Shown: positions 33,385 to 44,214 of the stretch, in pieces
Numbering within the stretch: the first letter of the stretch is position 1
Layout: each line of letters opens with the position of its first letter
Origin: Silene latifolia
Taxonomy: Eukaryota; Streptophyta; Magnoliopsida; Caryophyllales; Caryophyllaceae
DNA length: 64,000 nucleotides
Reading direction: 5' to 3'
Assembly: GCF_048544455.1 (NCBI RefSeq)
Contig: NC_133526.1
Coordinates: 1,256,001-1,320,000, forward strand
Position numbers and translations under genes: made by a program
Notes under the pieces: generated by a model
Seen by the model: the letters and a program-made list of their open reading frames with translations, nothing else
Databases searched by the model: none
What the model was told of the DNA's origin: nothing

Positions 33385-36300
33385 AATCATTTCCTTTCAT
33401 GCTACTATTCCCATTTTTCCTCGTATTACTCCTTTTTATCTTTCTGATTCCCTTTCTCCTTCCCTCTTTCACATTTTCCGTTCCATTTATTATTCACATC
33501 CTTCCATTTTCCTTTCCCCTACCTTATCTTCTTTTCCATCATTCTCTTTACCGACTTCCATATTTTTCCCATCCTCATTCTCCTTCTCCCTTTTCTCTTC
33601 ATACTGCTTGTCCTCATCCCCTTTGCCCCCTCTTCCCCCGCCCCTTCCTCTTGCTTTACCCTCGTTCTCCTTTTTCCCTCTAATCATTTTCCTTGTCCTT
33701 TTTCCTATTCCCGGCCTCCTCCCATTTTTATTTCCATGTCTTCATGCCTTCTCTTGTGTATCCTCCAATTCTCTTATGCATCGTTCAAGTAAGTAATATC
33801 GTGATTATGATTGTCTCACTGATACATTAACGAAAAGGTGCCTCGATAATTAGTGAAATCTATTTTATAAGTCGAGTTTTCTTATATTTTTTTATCATTA
33901 TAATAAATTATCTCCGTATCACTACCATTCCTCCGGTCCTCCACTCTTTTCTCTACTCCTCCTACTCTCCCCTTCTCCTTGATCCTCAAATTTCTCTCCT
34001 CCTTTCTCTTCAATGTCGTCGCGTACTCAACCTCCTCTTTCTTTTTCTGCCTCATAGTCCTCCTCCTTCCTTTTCCCCTTTCTCATCCCATACCCCTTCC
34101 CTATCCGCCCTCGTCCTCGTACATATCCTACATTTCTCCTCTACTTGCTCTCATATTACTCCTTCCATTTATCATCTAATATTCGGCCTTATCTTCCCCT
34201 TCCTCTTTCTCCGCTTCATCCCTGACTCTTTCCCTTGCCAAAAAAGCTTTCAGTCAAATTTTAGTTTAGTTCCTCGTCTTATCATTCACATTCTTCCATT
34301 TCTCTCTCCCCGCCTCTTCTTCTGTCCTCTCATTATTTTTCCCGATCTCTATCCTTCTCCTCCTTTGCCTATTTACATTCTCCTTTTCCTCTCCTCCTAC
34401 TATTTCTCCTCCTACCTTTACCCCTTCCTCCTCCTAGAAACCCCCCGCCTCACATTATAGCCATGAGTCTGTCGTCAACGACCTTACAAGTTTTTCTCAG
34501 CTTAATGTGGTAGAGACTTGGTGTTCTTGTGAAGGATGGTGAATTCAGATGGCAGTACACCGGCTCGATCATGTTCCGCTTTTCTACATTAATATTTTGG
34601 CCCCTATGTATCTCCTTAAAAACACTGGCTCTTTTGGTCATGTATCCCCCAAGACATTTTAATCGCTTATGATTTATGTGCATGCTACCATATTTCTTTT
34701 ACATTATCGAATGTCTACTCCTAAAATATCGTATGTCCATAGCTACATTATCCCCCAACACATTTTTGATTCATTGCCTACTGCTACGAATCGTACGATA
34801 TCGAATGTTCATAGACTTTTCATGATACATGGAGAGATACTAAACGTTGTGATGCTCCAAGTTCGTTAAACAATGTCCAAACACTTAATTTGGTTTATGA
34901 AAAGTAAATTATCTTAATTATACTTACTTATTAGAAGATACTCTATTATATGGTAGTGTAAGTAAATCTGAATTATATTAACAGAAATGGATGGTCCTGT
35001 ATATATTTAGAATGTATGTAACGAGCATAGTATATATCACACAATTGGCGAAATTTCTTGAAATTACGTCTAATGTTAACTAATTAGAGAACAATTGCCC
35101 TGAAATAGAAGGCGAAATGATATGCCATTAACTCACCAAGGCATAGTGAGGTTTTTAAATGGCTATCAGACCAAAGGGACCAGATAACAATACCAGAAAA
35201 CAAAATGAATGTTGACTAACGAAAACACAACAGGCTTAGTCTCACGTTACGCTGGCACGCCCCTGAAACAGTTCATGGGTAAATTCTTTTTTATTTTGTC
35301 GAGATTTTTTCATAATATTATTTTTCATTATAATCACTCATCTTTCTCTTCTTATTCCTCCCCTTCCTCCTCATATTAATCGCTCTTTTCCCCTTAACCT
35401 TTTTTACTTCTCGTCCTCTCCCCCTCCTCCTTTTCCCCCACCTTCCTCACCCTTTACCGCGCCTCCTCTTTATCTCCCTCTTTCCTCTCCAACCCGCCAC
35501 ATCCTAAACCACATCCCCCTCTTCAACCTCATGGTCCTCACCTATACCTTTTATATTCCCTACCATCCTCTTATATATCTTCAATTTCCCCTCCTCCACT
35601 TGCTCTCATATTATTACTCCTCTCATTTTTCCTCGTACTCCTCCTTCGTATATGCCTCTTTCTCCTCCCCCTCTCTTCCTCATTTTCTTTCCTCTTATCA
35701 TTCACCTCCTTCTATTCCCTCTCCCTACCTCTTATTATTTCCCCTGTTCTCTTTCTCGACCTCCATCCCTTTTCACATTCGTATTATCCACCTTCCTTTT
35801 CTCTTATTTGTCCTACTCCTCTTAGCCCTTTCTTATTCACTACCCCTCATTCTTCCCCTCGTTCTCTTCTTTCCCCATTTTTTCTCTTTAATGTTGTCGC
35901 CTCTTAAGTCTTAACCCTCACCTTCCTCACTATTTTCACCCTCTTGTCCCTTTCATATTCCTCATCCCCATTCTATTTTCAATTTTTCATGTCTCCGTGC
36001 TTCCGTTATGCTTATTCGAAAAAAATGACAACCTGATTACGATTGCTCGATTAACTGATAAACCAATGAAAACGAATTTCGATACGTAAGGAGTTTTCTT
36101 ATAATTTTTTAAATCTCTCAGTATTTCTCTTTCCCCTATTATTACTCCTCCTCCTTCCTTTTCTCCTCATACTACTCGCCCTTTTCCTCTTACCCTTTCT
36201 TACTACTCATCTTTCCCCTACCTCTCCCTCTCTCTTATACTCCTCTTTCTCTCTCCATTTTTTCACCGACGTCCTCGCTTCCTCAACCACCTTCTTCTCC

Positions 36301-36430
36301 CCTCTCTTTATGCTTCACTTTCTCTCGTAATAATACTCCTCCTACACTTTATCCTCGAATTATTCATCCTTATCTTCCCTTCCTCTTTCTCCTCATCCCT
36401 TCCTCTCTCTTTTCCTCTTATAGCTCGCAT
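33385..36430. repeat. Polypyrimidine-rich degenerate repeat domain
   Basis: Four blocks (about 33385-33790, 33905-34440, 35330-36000 and 36110-36430) in which the plus strand is overwhelmingly C and T, built of CCTCCT, CTTTTC and TTCCTC words. Blocks are preceded by related AT-rich leaders (TTTTCTTATA...TCATTATAAT near 33350, 33880 and 35310), and 33800-33860 resembles 36020-36080 (GATTACGATTG, then ACTGAT, then a GAAAACG-like word). It looks like an old array of 0.5-0.8 kb units with a purine/pyrimidine-skewed core. Open frames in it are low-complexity artefacts. A non-skewed island lies at about 34440-35290. Confidence 0.6.
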
Positions 36431-37231
36431 CTTGTGATTTGTTGTTACATAATCGAACCAATCATAATGGATATTATGATTTGATTACTACAGAATTGGG
36501 TGTTTTAGAACATAATGCATCTAGATCCCAAGTGGATACAGTATTGTTAATTGCCATTATCTCCTAATCATTCCTTCTTTGAATTTGGACTCTTTTAATT
36601 TCTTCACATTTCTTGTTTTATTCATTTATTTTAATATTATTTCATTATTAATTGTTTTATCCATCATGATTCTATAAAATTCAAAACTATTAACGTTATC
36701 TAAGTTAAATAGAAAAATCATCTTACAATCTTAAAATGAAAAACCCTCCTCATCAACTTGGTATAACCTCTATTTTAACTCGAGCAAGAAACATTCTCGT
36801 CTTCTTATTTTAAAATAAATAGGCAATAAAAGGAAAAAAAAATGATAGCATAAAATTGTTGTTCAAAAATAGAGGCTTGAGAGAACAATTTCTTTACAAT
36901 TCTCTCTCTAGTCCCTCGAGTAACTAATCATTCCTTCTTTAAATTTGGAATCTCTGGATGTGTCTTGCTCGACATTGAGGTTAACACAGGATTTCTTGAG
37001 GATTCCGTAGCCGGCTGTAGCAGGCATTCAGCAAGTCGACGGAGTCTTGAGTCTTGTTGTTTAAAATGGTTTTTGATCAACTAAGTTTTACACAATTTTG
37101 ACTATTTAATCCATTTGTATTAGCATCTTGGACTGATTCAGCATCTTATACTCATTCTAAGCTTCATAAATTTTGTTTATTCATATAAAAAAATAGGCTG
37201 GCCACAAAGCCTTAGTTTTAATGAGTTCATA
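36431..37231. other. AT-rich intron sequence
   Basis: Part of the 15.4 kb intron. A duplicated phrase ATCATTCCTTCTTTGAATTTGGA / AAATTTGGAATCTC occurs near 36566 and 36927. No gene seen. Confidence 0.4.
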
Positions 37232-37525
37232 GATTATACATCAGTACATCTGATTGTATGCTTTTTGAGTTTTATAACAAAGTTTTTGAGTTTTGTTTTA
37301 AATATTACTCCTATTAGTTTTAGTATAATGTTTTGGAGGTCGTTCACTTAAACATTAAACTAAAAAAAATATAATATTTTTCAAAAAGTATATACATATA
37401 AATTCAAGTATTTTGAGTTTTGACATCAAAAATTTAAAGATAACTAAACTTTAAAAGCTCGGAAAAAATGCGTGTATGCTCAATAACTAAAAGAGGGGTA
37501 ACAGGTAATACATCAGATGCCTAAT
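37232..37525. mobile_element. MITE, family shared with 47452-47735
   Basis: Ends GATTATACATCAG and CATCAGATGCCTAATC are inverted. The interior alternates TTTTTGAGTTTT runs on one half and AACTCAAAA-type runs on the other. The same plan and ends recur at 47.5 kb. Superfamily not determined. Confidence 0.55.
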
Positions 37526-37527
37526 CA

Positions 37528-39762
37528 TTTTTCACAATTTTAAGAGTCGTACCTACATGTAAATTACTTCCAGTTATGAAAAAAAAAAAACATTACATAC
37601 AAACTTTATAATCTATACACTGGTGGGAAGTATAATTAAGATATCACAAATGAGAGTGTCTGGAGCGGATATCCCTACAATAGGAAGGAAAAGGGGCTTG
37701 GGAAATAAATGACATCAAAGTAAGTAGTTCATGCTAAGACGCCCATAACCTAATGGGTTACCCTGACTATAAATAAATTAAAAACAACTTAAGCTTTTCA
37801 TCTCTTTCCACGCTTTGTTCTTCTTTGGATCCTTCACTACCCGCAGTCTCTAGGTCCTCCATTTCTCTATCACCTTCATCCGTAATATCAACTTCTTAAC
37901 TTCTTCTCTTTTTGAAACATGAGAGCTTAGACATCAACCAAAAGAGTGGAAAAATTAGTAAGCAATTAGTGTTATTAGTCCCGAAACAAAAGGAATACTC
38001 CACCCAATCAGATTAGTTACCTATAACACCAATAAACCATCAAGCCATAACAAACTGTACTGATAAGTGATAAGAACCATAGAATAGCCAGTAGGACAAA
38101 TGCCAATTTTTATATTGATACGACTGACATCATTCTTTCGCCGTATATTCTATTCAGAGTACTCGCATATACCAATATGACCACATGAATCAACAATCAA
38201 AAAAGTAAAATCCAACTAACGCAAATCAAGCGGAGGTTGGAGAGTTAAGGTCAGAAACAAAGCCTCGATAACAAAAACAACAGTCCATCTCATTAGACGG
38301 ACACTATCCGTCTATAGCTGCGTCACTCTCACAAATTAAAGTGGGTAGTGTAAGTAGGGGTATCCATTTCCCATCCACTTGCCTTACCCACTTCTATTTG
38401 TGAGAGAGTGTGCAAAAACAAAAGCCTTATATATATTTTGTATTTTTTTTATCTATATGTACGGTCATGTACACAGTTTGCATTTGATCAAATTTTATTC
38501 AATATTTTTTGGTCCCGTAATTCATTTTCCAAGATAATGCTTGAAGTTCAATCATCCACATGTGTTAGCAGTAGATGGTGTATATGAGTTTACTATTTGG
38601 TGTCATGCAAACTCGAATTTGTAATCACACTATGCCTCAATAAACAAAATACACGCGTAAGAAAAAAAATAGTAATCAACACGTATATTGTTATAATATA
38701 TCGTCAAACTATATTTATTGTTATGTATACAACCACAATTTACTAAAATTTTGCCACGTTTTATTAGTATTTTGTCACGATTATTAGTAAGTTTGTATTG
38801 TAATACTTTGCGATGTTTCCACACATCTATTGTTTTGCATTGTTATTACGAGTCATACTCTTCCGAGTGATACTTGTTTGTTGGTTTTGCCTGACTTGCG
38901 TCAAGTTTATCGCCTTGACAAGAGTGGCACACACAACCATAATTTGCACACAATCATGAAACATATCAACAATGTTACAGGAAGGTAACATAAAATTTTT
39001 ATGCGTGCATTGGACAAACAAAATGGAGAAAGCGGATATCCTTGCCTTAATGCGTTGAGGATTATGGTATATTATTAGAATACACCGTATAGCTTGAATA
39101 TGAGATATATTATTATCTTATATAATAAGTTAAAATATTCTAGATACATAATTAGGGTTACGTTATGAGACGAGAGGTAACATTTAGGTAATCAATCAAT
39201 CTAATAAACTTCTAAGAACAAAAAGTTCATATCTTTATACAACAATCAAAGTTCAGAAAACAACAGTAGCAACAAAGCAAAAAAAAAAAAATACTACAAA
39301 AACAATGAAAGATGATTACTTGTAGCCATAATTAAAAAATTAAGCAAAACCCACGAAATTTGTTTTTTTCAAATTAATAGCCAAATAGAGAGGAGAACGC
39401 CGAAATAAGTAATTGAAATCCGGATTAGAACACATCTTAGATCTCACATACTTTTCCTTGTGTATATTTCATCCCATGGTTGCTAACGCGAATAATAAAC
39501 AACAACACTAATCAAAACCGATAATAATAATAATAGTAGTAATAGTAGTGATAATGATAATCAACGCAATAATACCAATAACAAAATCCAAAATCACTAT
39601 AATACCCTAACACTAACAGAATCGAACCGAAAAATCAGATTGAGCCGCAGAACTGCTTATTTTTGAGAATATTCAGGTTTTCTGGGGGTGTTGGAGGATT
39701 GATGAGTTTATGAGGTATGAGAAGTGAGAGTGAGAAGGAATGAGTGGGTGAGAAATAAGAAG
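37528..39762. other. AT-rich intron sequence with small hairpins
   Basis: No supported gene. An inverted repeat spans 38324-38410 (CACTCTCACAAAT...TTTGTGAGAGAGTG), next to GACGGACACTATCCGTC. A short minus-strand stretch at about 37790-37905 reads as acidic peptide text (DREMEDLETAGSEGSKEEQ) but has a stop directly upstream and no visible partner exon. It may be a captured fragment. Confidence 0.4.
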
Positions 39763-39848
39763 GTTAATTCTATTGACAGATGTTTACATGTACGATTTTC
39801 ATCCCATATCTTACATCCAATATGTAAACATCTCTCAATAGAATTAAC
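39763..39848. mobile_element. 86-bp hairpin MITE
   Basis: Arms of 27 bp, GTTAATTCTATTGACAGATG onward against the complement of ...TCTCAATAGAATTAAC, pair with one mismatch around a 32-bp loop. It lies 80 bp before the exon at 39928, so its transcript would fold close to the acceptor site. Confidence 0.65.
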
Positions 39849-40053
39849 AAATTTGTGTTGCATGTTTTTGGTGACAGCTTAGTTCTCTTGCAAGTGTTCT
39901 AGTGTTTAAATTATATGTGTAATGCAGAAAAACAAGAACTTCTTAAGGTCACACATGATAATTGGAAGCGAGCAATTCATAAGAGCCTTCAGGATTACAT
40001 AGTTGTAGTAGAAGGGATGGAAGCGCAACTAGTCGAACTAAAAGGAGTCATAG

Positions 40054-40228
40054 CAGTGGCAGAGCCAGGAATGTAAGACAGCGGGGGCGAAAATTTGCAG
40101 CGGGGGCGAAACAGTAACATTATAAGGGGGCCTCAAAAAAATTCAAAAATTTTAGCTAAAAATTTCGAAATTTTTAAACGCCAGCGGGGGCGACCGCCCC
40201 TGCTAACCCCTCCCTGGCTCCACCACTG
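40054..40228. mobile_element. hAT MITE inserted in a coding exon
   Basis: 175 bp from CAGTGGCAGAGCCAGG to CCTGGCTCCACCACTG, the standard CAGTGGCGGAGCCAGG terminus of plant hAT MITEs. Flanked by GTCATAG on both sides (40047-40053, 40228-40234), with the terminal G shared. It splits the codon run LKGVI / EAQK of the ASY-like exon. Confidence 0.85.
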
Positions 40229-40566
40229 TCATAGAGGCACAAAGTGAGTTTTTCTTATTATTTTAATGTTCTTGCAGTACTATTCCGTTTTTGTTTGGAA
40301 TTTCGTACATTCTTTGGTTAAGGATTTTAAGTTTACGCACTAATAATGTAGCAATTTTATTGGCATTGCTGTGCGTTATTTAGATTTTTAATTAAGTAGT
40401 ACACTACACTGCCTGAAAATAGGGTTAATAGCCACACCAGTTTAACTTTTCACTCCACCATAGTGAACTCTGGAGAGCTTAAGATGTATGTTTCCATAGT
40501 TCCATGCTCTAATTAGCTGAACAAGAAGTCCTTGTGCTTGTTATTCTTTTGTCTTGCAGAAGTATC

Positions 40567-41320
40567 AGAAAGGAAGCTCATTTCACAAGTAGAAGCAGCG
40601 GTTGAGAAACATATCACCAATGCCCACAGAAATATCAAGTCTGCCTGTACGGTATGTGCTGAAAGCCTGTGATCGTGTTCGGGGGAAAATCCTGTATCTA
40701 TGTGCATTCTGAAAGTCATGTACTTTTAATGATCTTTTTAGTTTTTTATATATTCCATTAGGCAGGTAAGAATCGTAAGATAGCCCTTTAGGCTTTTACA
40801 ATGACATACAACATGCCGTCCGTGTGATTGGAGAAAAAATTACTCTTGATAAAGATTTGAATTTTTCCCTTCTTCCATATGAAAGTGGGAAAATCATATC
40901 ATGTAAATACTTTTTCCCCAAACAAAGCAAAGCCCTAAAAGCCCTTAATCCTTCCCAGTTGCAGATGTTATTATTGATAATTAAATAATTAATGATGTAT
41001 TGCCATATCTGCGTTTCTGTATATTTTGGACTAGTCACTAAAATTAGGTGAATGTTGACATGATTTTGCATTGTCCTACATTGCAGAGGAGACTAGATAA
41101 TATGCAACAATTGCAAGTTGCCATCATAAAGGAAGCTCGTTTCTCAAGCAGAAGTAGCAGTTGAGAACCTTATCAGCAATGCCCACAGAAAAATCAAGTC
41201 TGTCTGTAATGTATGTGGTGAAAGCCTATAATGGTGTTTGGAGGAAAATCCTGTATCTCTGCGCATTCTGAAAGTCATGTACTTTTTAAGGATCTTTTTA
41301 GTTTTTTCACAAATTCTTGT
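40567..41320 (+). repeat. Local direct duplication of an ASY-like exon and its downstream intron
   Basis: About 170 bp at 40567-40740 is repeated at 41127-41310 with roughly 85-90 percent identity. Both copies run from AAAGGAAGCTC through AATGCCCACAGAAA, the donor GTATGTG, GGAAAATCCTGTATCTCTGCGC-like text and GATCTTTTTAGTTTTTT. The second copy is fused onto the end of the 41087 exon, which then stops in a shifted frame. Confidence 0.85.
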
Positions 41321-41425
41321 TTACATCCGTTATAAACAAGAATAATTTACAACGGAGGTATAAATTCATTCTAACTAACACCTTTTTAGGGGGTGATAGG
41401 GTAATATACCCTTCGTTGTAATTTA

Positions 41426-41591
41426 CTTTACAACGGTTATAATCAAGACTAACTGTAGTTTTTTAGATATTCCATTAGGCCGGTAAGAATCGTAATGGAA
41501 TATCTAAAAAACTACAGTTAGTCTTGATTCTTACCGGCCTAATGAAATATCTAAAAAACTACAGTTAGTCTTGATTATAACCGTTGTAAAG
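41426..41591. repeat. Near-perfect 66-bp inverted repeat
   Basis: Arms 41426-41491 and 41526-41591 match at 65 of 66 positions. The 34-bp spacer is itself an inverted copy of part of the left arm (AACTACAGTTAGTCTT), so the unit is present three times. The sequence AGATATTCCATTAGGC and GGTAAGAATCGTAA also occurs once at about 40753-40785, the presumed parent. Confidence 0.9.
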
Positions 41592-41649
41592 CAAATGATG
41601 ACAATGTTTAATTAGTAAGGGTAAGATTGTCAATTCAAGGCTTTTTTTC

Positions 41650-42521
41650 AGATTTGGTATCAAGTTTGAAAGAAAATGTTATTTTAGGTATAAGATTTTA
41701 AAGAAAGTTATTTAAGATATAAGATTTGAAAAAAAGACTTATTAAAGGTATAAGTTATCAAATTACCCTATTATTAAATGAGTTTGTGAGAGAAAATGGG
41801 GAGAAAAGAGATGGAAAAGATCTTTGTTGAATATTAAATGGTACGCGAATTGTTGTACTTCCTCTCATCCACACAAAATGTAACATTCACGTTTAGGGAG
41901 TCAAATTTCTGAAAGTTTGACAGTGATTATCGTTAAAAAGTACAAAACATTGAAAGATGAAACTTAAAATATATAATTTGTTGTGAAAGATTTTATAAAA
42001 AAACTGTCACAAAAGTATATCTTTTGCGAAAAAAAGTCGTGTATAGATGAAGAAAAAATACGGTTAAAGTATCGCCTCGAAGATCACCCAAAAGGTCAAA
42101 AATAAGTGTTTTCTATGGTGTGCATAAGAGGGAGTATGAGACAGTTTCCGTAAGACTAACCTCATAATAAAAATCTCAACTAAACTTTCTAATAAATGTA
42201 ACATATATTCTTTCAAAACTTGGGAGTCGTTTTATTGCATGCAGGAATTTTCATTGCATAGGAACTGGTAGATCACATGATTTTAGAATTCATGTGAATT
42301 AGAAAATGTTGTTTGGTTGCATATATGAATTGCAATTTATGTATGCATTTCACTTATTTAAGGGGATCTAGGTAAGCAAATTTCTCCATTTTGATAATCT
42401 ATTATTTCACCGTCATAACTTACATATTGAAATATGCCGTGTAGTATTTATAATGAGATATCGGTTGTCTTTGTTAAGTCCATTTTCTAGCATACGACGA
42501 TTTTTATAATACAGTTGTTGT
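41650..42521. other. Intergenic, repeat fragments
   Basis: 41650-41765 is an inverted relative of 22255-22345. The rest is AT-rich; 42120-42200 has Stowaway-like words. No gene seen. Confidence 0.4.
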
Positions 42522-42522
42522 C

Positions 42523-42557
<35 letters not shown>

Positions 42558-42582
42558 CTGCTGCTGCTGCTGATGATGATGA
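42523..42582. repeat. (GAT)n-(GCT)n-(GAT)n microsatellite
   Basis: About ten GAT triplets, five GCT/CTG triplets, then four more GAT. Fourteen bases upstream of the Gypsy solo LTR. Confidence 0.95.
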
Positions 42583-44214
42583 TAGTAACGTTCACTGTAA
42601 TACTACGGTTTTATGAGTCTGTGGATACTCTATCGAGTAAGTATGTTTGGTATACGAAACAGTAGTCTGCCTGTAGGGTACTCGATCGAGTAGCCTTGGC
42701 AATCGATCGAGTAAGTGACACTCGATCGAGTACGTGACTTACTCGATCGAGTAAGTCGGTTATCGGGGGTTTTTGCGACGGGTTTGTTAATAATGCGGAT
42801 TAATACATAATACTCCGTCATCTTTTTCCTAAACACTTTTACAAACCTAAAACACAAAAAGGAGAGATTGCAAGTTACGTTGTTCGATTCATTCGCATTA
42901 TTGGCAAATTCTGGAGCTAGAGGTGTCGGTTTCCTTTGTTCTTTATACCGTTGTGATCCTTGCGTCAAGGGTAAGTTCTACATATCATTTTATAGCAATT
43001 GGTTAATGTTGGTTAGACCCTAATTTGGGAATTGAGGGTTTTTATGATTTGTATTGTTGTGGTAGTAATTGTATGAATGTGTGTATAGGAGGAGGGTTCG
43101 TAGAAGAGAGGTTTTGAGACAGTTGCTTGATAGGCTATCACACACCTATGCAAAGATAATATTTATACCCTAGGCAACAAATTAATGTAGTACTTAGGGG
43201 TCGAACCCAAAAGAGACGGGAGTTTATAATTTAGTTGTTATGGAGTGAATTTTACCTCGAGGTCGGTTAACATTTGTTTGATTGGGTTGAAGTGATAAAA
43301 ACAATAATAAATAAAATGTCTAGGGAGGTCGGGTCATAATGCAAATTATGTAAATGCTCAAATTAAACATAGGACTTGATAAATCGTTAATTGTTTAGGC
43401 TTAGAGATACCCACCTTACGGCATTAGTATCAACCATAGACCGGGTCCTAGAGAAACTCTCGTCCATGACTAGGTCGTCCTACTTCACATGCTTAGTCTA
43501 ATTCAATTCCGTGCCTCTCGACTTTAGAACGAATGAACAAACTTAATCTACGATTACGGCCAATAACCAAAGATTAAACGTGACAAAACAAACATGTGAT
43601 AGAAACAATTTAGACAAAATTATTATCAACCTATTTTAACATGTTACATATTTGATTTTGCATGGTTCCCTTCATTCCCTAGACAAGGAAAACTACTCTA
43701 ACATGTTGAAAGTGTAAACTAAACTAATGCTAAATGAAATGATAAATAACATAATGAAAATAGAATAAGAATTACATTGAATGGAAATGGAAATGGAAAT
43801 AGAAGAACAATGAAACTAGAACAAACTTGAAATGTAACTTGGAATTAAACTTGAAATGGAATTGTAATGTAATTGCTAAAAGGAAATGTAAACAAACTAA
43901 ACTAAACTAAGCTAACATAAACTAACTACTAAAATTTAGAGAGAATTTAGATGGAAAAATATGTGTAAGAGTTGTACCTAAGTCGTCCCTAGAGGCTTCT
44001 ATTTATAGGAGATCATAAGGGAAACGTATTCATTTGACGGAGCATTGAACACACCCGTGGACTGTTCAACCTCGATCGGGGATGTCAACCCCGATCGGGG
44101 TCGTGTGTTTCTCGCTTGTTTGTCTTCAATTATGATTAATTATCAAATGGTATCCAATGCTTATGATTTAATACTTGTTTAATCACCCGATTAATCACAC
44201 TTTGGCATCCCAAG

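Larger units (their letters stand above)
23830..41164 (+). pseudogene. ASY3/ASY4-type meiotic axis coiled-coil gene, transposon-invaded
   Basis: Inferred exons are 23830-23947 (start MDVQTSSNIEFVEKP), 24047-24092, 24210-24359, 24436-24494, 39928-40243 (holding a MITE), 40560-40651 and 41087-41164. Phases agree at every junction once the MITE is discounted. The product is a coiled coil: LRLAVEQAKRKMAWETKK, EEIHSDLQDVECQIQADV, KRKQLQSRLQ, EKQELLKVTHDNWKRAI, VEGMEAQLVELKGVI, KLISQVEAAVEKHI. This order matches my recollection of the C-terminal region of ASY3 and of the short relative ASY4, which build the chromosome axis in meiosis. Total size (about 240 residues) suits ASY4. The MITE at 40054-40228 introduces an in-frame stop, and the last exon runs into a duplicated copy of the exon before it. 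The locus is thus probably non-functional or alters its C terminus. Family assignment is from memory of motifs and needs a search. Confidence 0.6.

Noticed and set aside
33399-35914. Several frames rich in Pro, Leu, Phe and Ser
   Set aside because: Products of the polypyrimidine tract; composition alone explains them.
37790-37905. Acidic peptide-like text on the minus strand as a gene
   Set aside because: A stop lies directly upstream, and neither a start nor a partner exon is visible. It could be a captured fragment but cannot be supported.
42413-42595. Poly-Ile/Ser frame on the minus strand
   Set aside because: Translation of the GAT/CTG microsatellite.
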